DNA of 37,180 bases from Desulfobulbaceae bacterium (GCA_024763055.1 JANTGH010000020.1:1-37180); one strand, 5' to 3'. Counted from the stretch's first letter, positions 7,491 through 16,132 are shown. The notes: generated by a model from the letters alone, not told the origin. A program made the numbers and translations.

Positions 7491-8872
7491 GCATCCGCCT
7501 TGATGATATCGCCCGGTTATCCACACCCAGGGTCTACGGCAAGGTGCGACGCATTGTCGGCCTGGTGGTGGAGGGATATTGTCCCCACTCCTCTGTGGGA
7601 TCTCTTTGTGAAATCAGTCCCCTTGAACCGGGCCCCCCGATTCCAGCTGAAATTGTCGGATACAACAACGATCAGGCCCTGCTCATGCCCCTTGGCGAGG
7701 TACGGGGACTGGGTCCCGGCAGCCTGATAAGGGTCATTAAGGAAAGCGCTGCCATACGTGTTGGTGAAGGGCTGTTAGGCCGTGTTATTGACGGAATGGA
7801 ACAGCCCCTGGATGAGGGACCGTCCCTGCATCTTGCCGAGACAACACCGCTCTACAGCCTGCCGCCAAGTCCCATGCAGCGAAAAAAAATCAACCAGCCG
7901 CTGGATCTTGGCATTCGTGCCATCAATGCGATGCTTACCTGCGGACTTGGGCAGCGGATGGGCATCATGGCCGGTTCCGGGGTAGGCAAAAGCGTGCTGC
8001 TCGGCATGATGGCCAAATATGCAAAGGCGGACATTAACGTTATAGCACTCATTGGCGAACGGGGTCGTGAAGTTCGCGAATTTATTGAACGTGATCTCGG
8101 TGAAGAGGGGCTCAAACGTTCAATCATTGTGGTCGTTACCTCGGACCAGTCGCCTCTTCTTCGAATGCGGGGCGCCTTTGTAGCTACCGCCATTGCCGAA
8201 TATTTCTGTAATAAGGAAAAAAACGTCCTGTTGATGATGGATTCGGTGACCCGTTTTGCCATGGCCATGAGGGAAATCGGTCTCGCTGTCGGGGAACCGC
8301 CGACCACTAAAGGATACACGCCCTCGGTTTTTGCGACCCTGCCCAAACTGCTTGAACGTGCCGGCAGTTTCAAAGACAAAGGGTCCATCACCGGATTGTA
8401 TACGGTACTCGTCGACGGCGATGATCTGACCGAGCCGGTAGCCGATGCCGTTCGTTCCATTCTTGACGGCCATATCGTGTTGTCAAGAGATATTGCCGCT
8501 AAAAATCATTATCCGGCCATTGATATCATGATGTCGACCAGCAGGGTCATGCGCGATATTGTAACCCCGCGCCAGATTGAACTTGCCGGCAAGGCCAAAA
8601 GCGTGATGGCCGTCTATCGGGACTCTGAAGATTTGATCAATATTGGCGCCTATGCCGCCGGCAGTAATAAAAAAATCGATTATGCTATTTCCCGGATTGA
8701 TGCCATCAACAAATTTCTCTGTCAGGAATTCAACGAATCCGCCTCACTTGAGGAAACCATTCGTGATCTCGGTATCCTGGTCAGTGACCGTAAAGGAAAC
8801 GAACGACGACGCCCTGGACGAAGGACTATTGAGCGAAGAAAAAATCCGGATCCTCCTGTAACTGAAGAATGA
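7487..8872 (+). CDS. fliI: Flagellum-specific ATPase FliI
   Basis: 461 residues. FliI is the F1-beta-like hexameric ATPase that drives unfolding and delivery of substrates to the export gate. The Walker A motif AGSGVGKS is at about residues 162-169, followed by ALIGERGREVREFIE and the Walker B VLLMMDSVTRFAMA. The substrate loop/ATPase signature PSVFATLPKLLERAG is complete. The C-terminus is basic (RRRPGRRTIERRKNP). It starts within the last codons of fliH (ATGA overlap) and ends in an ATGA overlap with fliJ, so the three are translationally coupled. Confidence 0.97.
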   Translation: MSIRLDDIARLSTPRVYGKVRRIVGLVVEGYCPHSSVGSLCEISPLEPGPPIPAEIVGYNNDQALLMPLGEVRGLGPGSLIRVIKESAAIRVGEGLLGRVIDGMEQPLDEGPSLHLAETTPLYSLPPSPMQRKKINQPLDLGIRAINAMLTCGLGQRMGIMAGSGVGKSVLLGMMAKYAKADINVIALIGERGREVREFIERDLGEEGLKRSIIVVVTSDQSPLLRMRGAFVATAIAEYFCNKEKNVLLMMDSVTRFAMAMREIGLAVGEPPTTKGYTPSVFATLPKLLERAGSFKDKGSITGLYTVLVDGDDLTEPVADAVRSILDGHIVLSRDIAAKNHYPAIDIMMSTSRVMRDIVTPRQIELAGKAKSVMAVYRDSEDLINIGAYAAGSNKKIDYAISRIDAINKFLCQEFNESASLEETIRDLGILVSDRKGNERRRPGRRTIERRKNPDPPVTEE

Positions 8873-9312
8873 AACCGTTTTCCATGGAACCGGTCTTGCG
8901 CTACCGGAAACAGCTTGCGGATGAGGCCCGGCAAAAGCTCTTTGCCAGCAAGAAAAAAGAGGGCGAAATTCAGGGAAACCTCTTTCAGATGGAGAAACGA
9001 TTAGCAAGGTTATATGCCGATCTTGCCCACGAAAAGGCTGAAGGAACAACGGTTGATCGATTGCTTCTCTTTGAAAACAGAATCCTTACCCTGCAGGAAG
9101 CTCTCAGGGAGCTGCATACGGAACTTGAAGAGCAGCAAAAAATAGTCATTCGCAGGCGCAGGCGTCTCCTCCAGGCAGGTCAGGATAAAAAAGCCCTGGA
9201 AAAATTAAAGGAAAAGCAAAATCTTGCCTATAAACAGTTTAGAGATAAAAAAGAAGCGGCCATGCTTGATGAAGTTGCCGTCCTGCGCCACGGGCGCCAA
9301 AGTAATACATAA
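8869..9312 (+). CDS. fliJ: Flagellar export chaperone FliJ
   Basis: 147 residues, almost wholly alpha-helical and highly charged, with the antiparallel coiled-coil pattern of FliJ, the central stalk that sits in the FliI hexamer and contacts FlhA. The N-terminal MEPVLRYRKQLADEARQKL and C-terminal KLKEKQNLAYKQFRDKKEAAMLDEVAVLR stretches fit the family (FLRYR... and ...LDE). Sequence conservation in FliJ is always low, so the call also rests on the ATGA overlap with fliI and the position. Confidence 0.92.
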   Translation: MKPFSMEPVLRYRKQLADEARQKLFASKKKEGEIQGNLFQMEKRLARLYADLAHEKAEGTTVDRLLLFENRILTLQEALRELHTELEEQQKIVIRRRRRLLQAGQDKKALEKLKEKQNLAYKQFRDKKEAAMLDEVAVLRHGRQSNT

Positions 9313-9321
9313 CTACCCATC

Positions 9322-9828
9322 ATGATACGTTCTCTGCTCACCTTGCTTTTATATTTGCTCCTCTGTCCATTATCATATGCTGAAAATACAGATGTGTCTC
9401 CGATTAAAGCAGGACCCGAGAAACAGCAGTTCAGCTCGGTGGAAGAACGCAGACTACTGCTTGCCCTGCAGCAGGAACGACAAAACCTGATCAAAGAACA
9501 GGAATCCATCAAAAACCGTAAAAAGGAACTAAAGAGAATAGAGGACGAGGTCGATAAGAAACTTGACCAACTCGAAGCTGCCCGTCTGCAGCTCAAAGAA
9601 TTACTTGCCGAAAAAGATGCGAGGGAGCTCAAGAGAATACGTGATCTCAGCAAAATGTATGGAAAAATGTCGCCGGAAAAAGCTGCAAGAATTTTCGGTA
9701 CATTGGAACAAAAGCTGGCTATTGCAATTCTTGCCGATATGAAAACCAAGGCAGCTGCAAAACTATTAAACAACATGGACAGAGACAAGGCAGCCAAACT
9801 GACAACAGCCTTTTCCTCTCTTGAATAA
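9322..9828 (+). CDS. MotE-like secreted coiled-coil protein with MgtE-N-type domain
   Basis: 168 residues. The N-terminus is a signal peptide or membrane anchor (SLLTLLLYLLLCPLSYA, cleavage near residue 20). A long charged coiled coil follows (about 45-115), then a C-terminal domain with the MgtE-N/FliG-like repeat pattern (MYGKMSPEKAARIFGTL, KLAIAILADMKTKAAAKLL, MDRDKAAKLTTAF). Such proteins are commonly found after fliJ in proteobacteria and are annotated MotE, a periplasmic chaperone or scaffold of the stator protein MotC in Rhizobiaceae. Position between fliJ and fliK supports a flagellar envelope role here; the exact partner is unknown. Confidence 0.85.
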   Translation: MIRSLLTLLLYLLLCPLSYAENTDVSPIKAGPEKQQFSSVEERRLLLALQQERQNLIKEQESIKNRKKELKRIEDEVDKKLDQLEAARLQLKELLAEKDARELKRIRDLSKMYGKMSPEKAARIFGTLEQKLAIAILADMKTKAAAKLLNNMDRDKAAKLTTAFSSLE

Positions 9829-9888
9829 ACAACAACCAGCGAATAATGCGGTAACGTTGCAACCATTTTTTCCTGATAAGGTTCCTCA

Positions 9889-11364
9889 ATGCAAGCAATA
9901 CCCTCTATACCAGGCAGTCCTCAGATTTCTGACGCGCCTGTCGAATCAGCGACTAAAACGGAGAACACCACGAATGAAAATTTCATTCAACACCTGTTCA
10001 CGGCCAGTCACAAAATTGATCCTGCCGAAAAAAACGATATACAAGTGGATAAAAGTCATACTGACGGTTCCATTGAAAGGACAGAAGAAAATGCAGGAAT
10101 GAGCGTAGGTGAAATAAACCTTGTTAATGCAGCCCTGCAAAATCCGTTAGAACTCGGACAGATTGTCACCGAGGAAGTAAACACTGTTACTCCAGCCCTA
10201 CCGGATAGGCAATTCATAGCTCAAGAGATGACAGCAGTTACACTCTCAGGCACTGACAAGGTCGTACAAATTGCATCCTTCCAGGACACGTTTCGGGCTC
10301 CTGAGATACCGATAAGGCAAGAGATAAATGGAGAACAGGCAAAGCTTAGCTCTATCCCGGCGCAAACCACAACAGTACAATCCTTCCCTGACCGGGAATT
10401 AGGCGTCACTTTTGGACAAAACCATAATCGGCCGGAGTTAACCATTGAGAATTGGAGCGCTCAATTCAGCTATCAACGTTCGACCGATATTGATGATCCG
10501 CAGAGGGCTGAAACTGTAAATACGCAGGTACAAAAAAACGGTGTTGTACTCCTCCGGGAACCTGTTCTCACAACTGTTTCCCCCGAACTTGAACAGGTAG
10601 CTGCTCCGGCGCATGGAAAAAGCGGTTCCGGAGTAGAAGTTCCACGGCAACCCCAGGATATAAACTCAAATTTTATTCATTCAAACCTGCCCGGAGTATC
10701 GACAAAGACGAATACTGATACCAATACCGGCAGCCAGCAGCAAGCCGGACAGGACGGGCAGCCGCTGGCTCAGGATTCTGCGTCCGCTAACGGTCCGCAA
10801 TCTCCAGTCATGCAGACAGGGCAGGAAACTCCACCTGTTTTTTCACCAGATCAGGCCGGTTCATCCGGTCTCATCCGGTCGGGTCAGGAAACCACGACCT
10901 CGCTCTCCCTGCATCTACCTTCCGGCATAGAGATACCCCACAGTCGGATTGTCGATCAGGTCGTTGATCGCTTCACACTGAATCGAAAACTGGAAACCGG
11001 GACGATCACCCTCAGACTTCATCCCGCGGAACTTGGTGAGCTGCGAATGGAGATCAAGGTGGAACAGGATAATATCAAGGCCCATATCACCACCCAGAAC
11101 CCTCAGGTTCAGGACATTCTTGACCGCAATCTCCCCAGGCTGCGGGAAGCTCTTGCGCAGCAGGGGATGAATCTTGAACATATGCAGGTAACGGTAGCTG
11201 CCGACGACAGTAACAACCAGCTTTTTCAAGAGCATTTTGACCGCCAGCGATTCCAGCGTCCTTCACAATCAAGCAATAATCACATTACCTTCTCGCTTCA
11301 TGAGGAGGATGAAGAAAAGGGAAAAAGGCTTGGTGGAGAGCAAAACTTAAGCGTACTCATATAA
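9889..11364 (+). CDS. fliK: Flagellar hook-length control protein FliK
   Basis: 491 residues. FliK is the secreted ruler that measures the hook and flips FlhB to filament-type substrates. About 330 N-terminal residues are Gln/Thr/Ser/Pro-rich and poorly conserved, as usual for the ruler part. The C-terminal domain is clear: LETGTITLRLHPAELGELRM and KAHITTQNPQVQDILDRNLP followed by LREALAQQGMNLEHMQVTV (about 365-445), the Flg_hook fold. It lies between the export genes and flgD/flgE, the standard context. Confidence 0.94.
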   Translation: MQAIPSIPGSPQISDAPVESATKTENTTNENFIQHLFTASHKIDPAEKNDIQVDKSHTDGSIERTEENAGMSVGEINLVNAALQNPLELGQIVTEEVNTVTPALPDRQFIAQEMTAVTLSGTDKVVQIASFQDTFRAPEIPIRQEINGEQAKLSSIPAQTTTVQSFPDRELGVTFGQNHNRPELTIENWSAQFSYQRSTDIDDPQRAETVNTQVQKNGVVLLREPVLTTVSPELEQVAAPAHGKSGSGVEVPRQPQDINSNFIHSNLPGVSTKTNTDTNTGSQQQAGQDGQPLAQDSASANGPQSPVMQTGQETPPVFSPDQAGSSGLIRSGQETTTSLSLHLPSGIEIPHSRIVDQVVDRFTLNRKLETGTITLRLHPAELGELRMEIKVEQDNIKAHITTQNPQVQDILDRNLPRLREALAQQGMNLEHMQVTVAADDSNNQLFQEHFDRQRFQRPSQSSNNHITFSLHEEDEEKGKRLGGEQNLSVLI

Positions 11365-11375
11365 GGAGCGCTGAC

Positions 11376-12230
11376 ATGACCTATATTTCAGGAATATCAC
11401 AAGCATATACGGCTGTTGACAAGTCCGGCAAAGCAACCGCCGACGCGACAGATCAAACAACTGATAAGAAAAACACTCTGGGCCAGGATGACTTCCTTAC
11501 CCTTCTCGTTGCTCAGCTCCAGAACCAGGATCCGCTTAATCCATCCGACCCGACCGAATTCACTGCCCAGTTAGCCAATTACAGTCAACTGGAACAGCTG
11601 TTTAACCTGAACGACTCCATGGATAAACTTGCCGCGAGCCAGGATAATTCAGATCGGCTTTCCGCCCTGTCCATGATAGGAAAGCAGGTACTGGTGGAGG
11701 GCTCGACATTCACTCTTGGAGAAGATACGGTTGAAATCGGTTACAAGGTCGACGGTACGGCTGGCGATATCCAACTGCACATCCAAGACAGCACCGGTCG
11801 GCGTGTAGGAACTCTGCACCCGACCGAGCATACTGCCGGTAACCACTTTATCACCTGGCAGGGAGTAGATGAAAACGGCGAACAGTTGCCGGCCGGAAAA
11901 TACACCATTGTTGTCGAATCCCAGAGCAGCGGTGAGGGAGAGAGTGTCGGCGTCAGCCCGCTCATCAGGGCCGATGTAACCGGTGTTGATCTTGGTGATG
12001 GAGGCGCAGTCCTCATAACCGATGTCGGCGAATTTTCCATGGCAACCATTCATGGAGTGTATGACAGTAACTCCACGGGAACAGCACCAGGAGAAGGTGA
12101 ACAGACTCCCGCGGAAGAAAATACAAGTGAAGATGTCTCTGCAGCAACGGATGGCGCGGGGATAGTTGAAGAGACTGGATCTGCTGCACAAATGTTAAGT
12201 GAAGCAGTAGATAAGGTCATCGGCGGATAA
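11376..12230 (+). CDS. flgD: Flagellar hook cap / scaffolding protein FlgD
   Basis: 284 residues. FlgD caps the growing hook and guides FlgE polymerisation. The N-terminal export and capping motif LGQDDFLTLLVAQLQNQDPL is followed by TEFTAQLANYSQLEQLF. The middle has the tudor/FnIII-type region (GKQVLVEGSTFTL ... ITWQGVDENGEQLPAGKYTI). About 45 extra residues at the C-terminus (from about 240) are acidic and low complexity, longer than the E. coli protein. AAGGAG precedes the ATG. A short hairpin follows the stop before flgE. Confidence 0.96.
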   Translation: MTYISGISQAYTAVDKSGKATADATDQTTDKKNTLGQDDFLTLLVAQLQNQDPLNPSDPTEFTAQLANYSQLEQLFNLNDSMDKLAASQDNSDRLSALSMIGKQVLVEGSTFTLGEDTVEIGYKVDGTAGDIQLHIQDSTGRRVGTLHPTEHTAGNHFITWQGVDENGEQLPAGKYTIVVESQSSGEGESVGVSPLIRADVTGVDLGDGGAVLITDVGEFSMATIHGVYDSNSTGTAPGEGEQTPAEENTSEDVSAATDGAGIVEETGSAAQMLSEAVDKVIGG

Positions 12231-12250
12231 GACACATAGTGTCCTTTTTG
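12231..12250 (+). terminator. Weak hairpin plus T-run between flgD and flgE
   Basis: GACAC-ATA-GTGTC (12231-12243) is followed by CTTTTTG. The 5-bp stem is too short for an efficient terminator. It could attenuate or process the transcript before the abundant hook protein. Confidence 0.25.
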
Positions 12251-12292
12251 CTGTCAATCTGAAATTATCAATCAACCACGCAGGAGGTTGCC

Positions 12293-13564
12293 ATGGGCAT
12301 CCAAAGTGCTATGTACAGTGGAGTCAGCGGACTCAATACCAACTCCCAGGCCATGAGTGTTATCGGTAACAATCTGGCCAACACCAATACTCTTGGTTTT
12401 AAAGGCGCCCGCACGGTCTTTTCCGACCTTTTATCAAGTAATGTCTTTGGCTCCGGCGGCGCTTCCCAGGTCGGGCGCGGCGTCGGCCTGTCCACGGTTG
12501 ATAATGTCTTTTCCCAGGGAACCTTTGAAACCACCGCCTCGGACACTGATGTGGCCATCGAAGGTGATGGTTTTTTCATCGTCAAGGAGAACGGGAACGA
12601 TACGCCCTTTTACACCAGGGCAGGCGCTTTTCGCTTTAATGAAGAGGGCTACCTGGTCAATCCGGAAGGATTTCGAGTCCAGGGCAAGGCCTTTGATCCT
12701 GTAACCGCTGAATTGGCCCCTGGTGATCCTGACGACATTCTGGTGCAGAATACCGGTCTGGTTGAAGCAAAGGCCACCACGGAAATGACCTACACAACCA
12801 ATTTAGACTCCAGTTCCAATCAACTCGGAGCAGGCGCCATTGATCCGACTGACAATACAACCTTTAACTATACCGCATCATCGCCTGTCTTTGATTCTCT
12901 TGGCGAACAGCATTTGCTTTCCGTTTTCTGGCGGCTCGAAGACTCGGCAGCCAATACCTGGGGCACAGGATATACCATCGACGGTGACGCGGCGACTTAC
13001 CAGGCCCTCGGCGGGTTGACTTTTGACCAGGACGGCAAACTCCCGGATACCGATGCCGATGGAATCCCCAACCCGGTGGTTGAAAATATCGCTATTGCCG
13101 ACTGGGGAAACGGCTCACAGCTCAACCAGGCCGTTGCTCTGACTTTTGACTGTACGCAGTTTGACAGCGAATCAAAGGTTATCGGCCAGAACCAGGATGG
13201 TTACGGGGCAGGAAACCTGACCAATGTCGCCATTGATGGTGAAGGAACCGTAATTGCCTCATATTCAAACGGCACTAAGGTCAACATCGCATCTCTGGTT
13301 CTTGGAAAATTTAAAAATCCCAACGGGCTGGCACTGGCCGGCTCGAATTTGTATACCGCCACCAATGATTCGGGCACAGCAAGGGTCGGCCTGCCGGGAC
13401 CGGAATTAGGCAATATTTTTACAAACTCTCTGGAACAATCCAACGTGGATATGGGCCAGGAATTTGTAAAAATGATAACTGCCCAGCGTGGTTTTCAGGC
13501 CAACTCAAAAATTATATCCACTGTTGACGAACTGTTAGGTGAACTGATCAATCTCAAGCGTTAA
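12293..13564 (+). CDS. flgE: Flagellar hook protein FlgE
   Basis: 423 residues, in the normal range for FlgE, the subunit of the universal-joint hook. The N-terminal rod-type signature GNNLANTNTLGFKGARTVFS, the D1 motif DVAIEGDGFFIVKENG with YTRAGAFRFNEEGYLVNPEG, and the C-terminal helix EFVKMITAQRGFQANSKIIS are all present. AGGAGG sits about 6 bp before the ATG. It is the last gene before a terminator at about 13.8 kb, so it closes the first operon. Reading frame is intact. Confidence 0.96.
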   Translation: MGIQSAMYSGVSGLNTNSQAMSVIGNNLANTNTLGFKGARTVFSDLLSSNVFGSGGASQVGRGVGLSTVDNVFSQGTFETTASDTDVAIEGDGFFIVKENGNDTPFYTRAGAFRFNEEGYLVNPEGFRVQGKAFDPVTAELAPGDPDDILVQNTGLVEAKATTEMTYTTNLDSSSNQLGAGAIDPTDNTTFNYTASSPVFDSLGEQHLLSVFWRLEDSAANTWGTGYTIDGDAATYQALGGLTFDQDGKLPDTDADGIPNPVVENIAIADWGNGSQLNQAVALTFDCTQFDSESKVIGQNQDGYGAGNLTNVAIDGEGTVIASYSNGTKVNIASLVLGKFKNPNGLALAGSNLYTATNDSGTARVGLPGPELGNIFTNSLEQSNVDMGQEFVKMITAQRGFQANSKIISTVDELLGELINLKR

Positions 13565-13719
13565 ACAGAACCCGAGTTGAGCGGCCCGATCCTCGCATAT
13601 AGTTTTACAGGCTCTTGGGAACCCTTAAAAAAATAATTATCCCATCCTATCTGTCTTTTACTCCAGCTTCTGCGTTGTGGGAAGGGTAACATATAATCAA
13701 TATCTTATAACGATTCCGC

Positions 13720-13751
13720 TGTCGGTGTCGGGGCATTTCAGAACACCGACA
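13720..13751. repeat. Inverted repeat TGTCGGTGT / ACACCGACA (copy 1)
   Basis: A perfect 9-bp stem (13720-13728 with 13743-13751) encloses a 14-nt loop. The same arm sequence recurs at 26650-26678 with a different loop, so this is a dispersed element or a binding site rather than a chance hairpin. It has no T-run and lies 33 bp before a true terminator. Confidence 0.65.
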
Positions 13752-13783
13752 ATCCTGATAGAAGTCAAAAAATTGTCCTGAAG

Positions 13784-13819
13784 CCATCTTGCTTATCTTC
13801 AGCAAGGTGGTTTTTTTTT
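13784..13819 (+). terminator. Rho-independent terminator after flgE operon
   Basis: CCATCTTGCT (13784-13793) pairs with AGCAAGGTGG (13801-13810), nine Watson-Crick pairs plus one G-T, with a 7-nt loop and nine T residues after it. It ends transcription about 220 bp after flgE and insulates the motA promoter. Confidence 0.88.
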
Positions 13820-13883
13820 ATTTTTATAAAGAAAATTTCTACAAACCCGGTCTGATAGCCTGCATCTTTATTTTTATTATCAC

Positions 13884-13899
13884 TGGCATTTTACTTGCA
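13884..13899 (+). promoter_or_regulatory. Candidate sigma-54 promoter for motA operon
   Basis: TGGCAT-TTTAC-TTGCA is close to the ideal RpoN site, with GG (13885-13886) and GC (13897-13898) separated by ten bases. It lies downstream of the terminator and about 130 bp before motA, leaving a leader of roughly 120 nt. It is the best sigma-54 match in the window. Confidence 0.8.
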
Positions 13900-14030
13900 A
13901 AGTTCTTTTTGACACAATACCGGCTCAGCATGTACACTACAGAGTAACCGGATTATTTTTTATCTCAAATAAGCGTTTAAATCTCTACGTAAAGAACAAA
14001 ATAAATACTGCTGACAACGGATAAAACCTC

Positions 14031-14798
14031 GTGGATCTTGCAACAATAATAGGGTTGGTCGCCGCCTTCGGCCTGATGTTGATGGCCATTCTGCAGGGTG
14101 GTGGTCTGGGCATGTTTATCGACGTCGCCTCCATGCTCATTGTTTTTGGCGGCACGGCGGGCGTGGTCCTGGTAAATTTTCCTCTTGGCGATGTCCTCAG
14201 TGCCGTCAATGTTGCCAAAAAGGCTTTTCTTTTCAAGGAAACCAATACCAACAGCCTGCTTGAGCAGCTCATGGAATTTGCCAACAAGGCACGTAAAGAG
14301 GGTATTCTTTCACTCCAGGGTTCCATTGACTCCATTGATGATGAATTTCTGGTCAAGGCCTTGCAGATGGCCGTCGATGGACAGGAACCCGAGGACCTCA
14401 AGGCAATGCTCAATACGGAAATTGATTACATTGCCCAGCGCCATTCCTTAGGGGTCAGTATTTTTGAATCCCTGGGTGCGATTTCACCTGCCATGGGTAT
14501 GGTCGGTACCCTGATCGGCCTGGTGCAGATGCTCCAGAACATGAGCGATCCCGCCTCAATCGGTCCTGCGATGGCTGTTGCCCTGCTGACAACCTTTTAC
14601 GGTGCGGTCCTGGCTAATGTGATTTTTCTCCCCATTGCCGGTAAGCTGAAAACCAGGTCAAAGACTGAATTACTGCAGAAAACGATTATTGTTGAAGGGA
14701 TGGGCTCTATTCTTTCCGGAGAAAATCCCAGGGTTATGGAACAGAAACTCCATGCCTTTATCGCGCCAAAATTGCGCGAGTCGGTTTTTAATAAATAG
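14031..14798 (+). CDS. motA: Flagellar motor stator protein MotA/PomA family
   Basis: 255 residues, with four membrane segments at about 3-20, 32-52, 150-170 and 180-203. MotA forms the pentamer around the MotB dimer that rotates as ions pass and pushes FliG. The conserved TM3-TM4 stretch SPAMGMVGTLIGLVQML ... GPAMAVALLTTFYGAVLAN is intact, including the essential prolines. The cytoplasmic loop carries the charged residues expected to meet FliG. The start is GTG. The sequence is of the shorter 255-residue type shared by PomA and Bacillus MotP rather than the 295-residue E. coli MotA. motB follows 11 bp later. Confidence 0.95.
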   Translation: MDLATIIGLVAAFGLMLMAILQGGGLGMFIDVASMLIVFGGTAGVVLVNFPLGDVLSAVNVAKKAFLFKETNTNSLLEQLMEFANKARKEGILSLQGSIDSIDDEFLVKALQMAVDGQEPEDLKAMLNTEIDYIAQRHSLGVSIFESLGAISPAMGMVGTLIGLVQMLQNMSDPASIGPAMAVALLTTFYGAVLANVIFLPIAGKLKTRSKTELLQKTIIVEGMGSILSGENPRVMEQKLHAFIAPKLRESVFNK

Positions 14799-14809
14799 AG
14801 AGTCTAACT

Positions 14810-15559
14810 ATGGCTGAACAGGAACCGGAATGCCCGGCCGGCGCCCCGATGTGGATGACCACCTTCAGTGATCTGGTTACCCTGCTGCTCACATTTTTTG
14901 TTCTCCTGCTTTCCATGGCCAGTATGGATCCGGTCAAATTTGTCCAGGCCAAGACATCGATCAAAGATGCCTTTGGCTGGCGTACAACGGCTGCGCCAAA
15001 GCAATACAGTCTGCCTATTATCCCCTCTCCTCCCAAGGCTAAATTCAGTCCTATTCCTCAGGAAACCATCAGTAAATATTATAAACGGATCAAGACCGAT
15101 ATTGAACTGACCAAGCTCAACGACCAGGTAGAGCTTATTAAAAAAGATAATGACACCATTATCCTGCGCATCAATGATTCCGTATTGTTTGATCCCGGCA
15201 GGACCCGACTCAACCCATCAAGTTATCCGCTGTTGCGCAAGGTGGCCGACATTGTCCGTCCCCTTCCCATGCTTATGCGTATTGAAGGACATACCGATAG
15301 TACTCCGGTGAAGCAATCCGGTAGATCGTCCAACTGGGATATTTCCGTGGGCAGAGCAGTCTCCGTCATGCGTTTTTACCACCGGGGCAGGTTGTTCTCC
15401 ATGGACAGAATGTCTGCTGTCGGCTACGGCGCCACCCGTCCCGCCGCACCCAACACCACGGAGAAAAACAAGGCAAAAAACAGGCGGGTTGACTTTGTCC
15501 TGCGAAGCAATAAAATTTCAGCCCAGGCCAAACAACAGCAATCCCCTATTCCTTTTTAA
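14810..15559 (+). CDS. motB: Flagellar motor stator protein MotB/PomB family
   Basis: 249 residues. A short N-terminus precedes one TM (about 19-40), which carries the ion-binding aspartate D21 in TFSDLVTLLLTFFVLLLSM. Then come the plug/linker region and an OmpA-like peptidoglycan-binding domain (about 125-235) with IEGHTDSTPV and the final NRRVDFVL. The TM motif is closer to PomB/MotS (TFxDLxxLLxxFFVLLxS), which conduct sodium, than to E. coli MotB, so sodium coupling is plausible but not proven. Co-transcribed with motA and followed by fliL. Confidence 0.95.
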   Translation: MAEQEPECPAGAPMWMTTFSDLVTLLLTFFVLLLSMASMDPVKFVQAKTSIKDAFGWRTTAAPKQYSLPIIPSPPKAKFSPIPQETISKYYKRIKTDIELTKLNDQVELIKKDNDTIILRINDSVLFDPGRTRLNPSSYPLLRKVADIVRPLPMLMRIEGHTDSTPVKQSGRSSNWDISVGRAVSVMRFYHRGRLFSMDRMSAVGYGATRPAAPNTTEKNKAKNRRVDFVLRSNKISAQAKQQQSPIPF

Positions 15560-15583
15560 CGGGAACAGATCCGGAGTATATCC

Positions 15584-16108
15584 ATGGCTAAAGATAACGA
15601 TGCAAAAAAGGATGTTCAATCCGAAGAAGAAGGCGGTGGCGGCGGCAAGAAAAAACTGATCATTATCATTGTCGCGGCCCTTGTCCTTCTGTTGGGCGCG
15701 GGTGCCGCGGTATATTTCCTGTTTCTGAAGAAACCGCCCCCTGAAGAAGAAACAACGAATGAACAGGTTGAAATGGTTCAGCCTCCGGCCGAAGAAGAGA
15801 CGGACATCGGTCCCATGGTGGATATCAAAGAGTTTATCGTCAACATTATCAGTGAAGACGGCACCCACTACGTCAAGGCCTCGCTGACGCTTGAACTCAA
15901 CAATGAAGCCGTACTGGAAGAGGCAAACAAGCGCATGCCCCAGATTCGTGACGCTGTTTTACTGCTTATCGGCAACAAAACCTTTGAAGAGCTCCAGGAC
16001 CTGCAGGGAAAGAAACAAATCAAGGCCGAGTTAAAAAGCAAGATAAACTCCTTTTTAAAAACAGGCCGGATAAAAAATGTATATCTTACTGATTTTGTAG
16101 TTCAATAA
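15584..16108 (+). CDS. fliL: Flagellar basal-body-associated protein FliL
   Basis: 174 residues. FliL is a single-pass inner-membrane protein that forms a ring around the stator and boosts torque. The N-terminus is cytoplasmic, charged and Gly-rich (EEEGGGGGKKK); the TM is about residues 26-47 (LIIIIVAALVLLLGAGAAVYFLFL). The periplasmic domain begins with the conserved PMVDIKEFIVNII and YVKASLTLEL, and ends with IKNVYLTDFVVQ. GGAG precedes the ATG by about 8 bp. The position between motB and fliM is canonical. Confidence 0.95.
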   Translation: MAKDNDAKKDVQSEEEGGGGGKKKLIIIIVAALVLLLGAGAAVYFLFLKKPPPEEETTNEQVEMVQPPAEEETDIGPMVDIKEFIVNIISEDGTHYVKASLTLELNNEAVLEEANKRMPQIRDAVLLLIGNKTFEELQDLQGKKQIKAELKSKINSFLKTGRIKNVYLTDFVVQ

Positions 16109-16132
16109 CGGTTTTGACCAACAGGGAAAATT

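Larger units (their letters stand above)
13565..14030. other. 466-bp intergenic region between flgE and motA
   Basis: I see no coding region. It holds, in order: an inverted repeat shared with the fliA-flgF gap (13720-13751), a strong rho-independent terminator (13784-13819) and a candidate sigma-54 promoter (13884-13899) directed at motA. The rest is AT-rich with no recognised feature. Confidence 0.7.

Noticed and set aside
7852-8460. Minus-strand open frame (202 codons) within fliI
   Set aside because: Antisense shadow of the conserved FliI ATPase core; Ser/Arg/Pro-rich and without motifs.
13606-13640. GGGAACCC followed by an A-run as terminator right after flgE
   Set aside because: The stem is only three bases and is followed by A rather than T residues.
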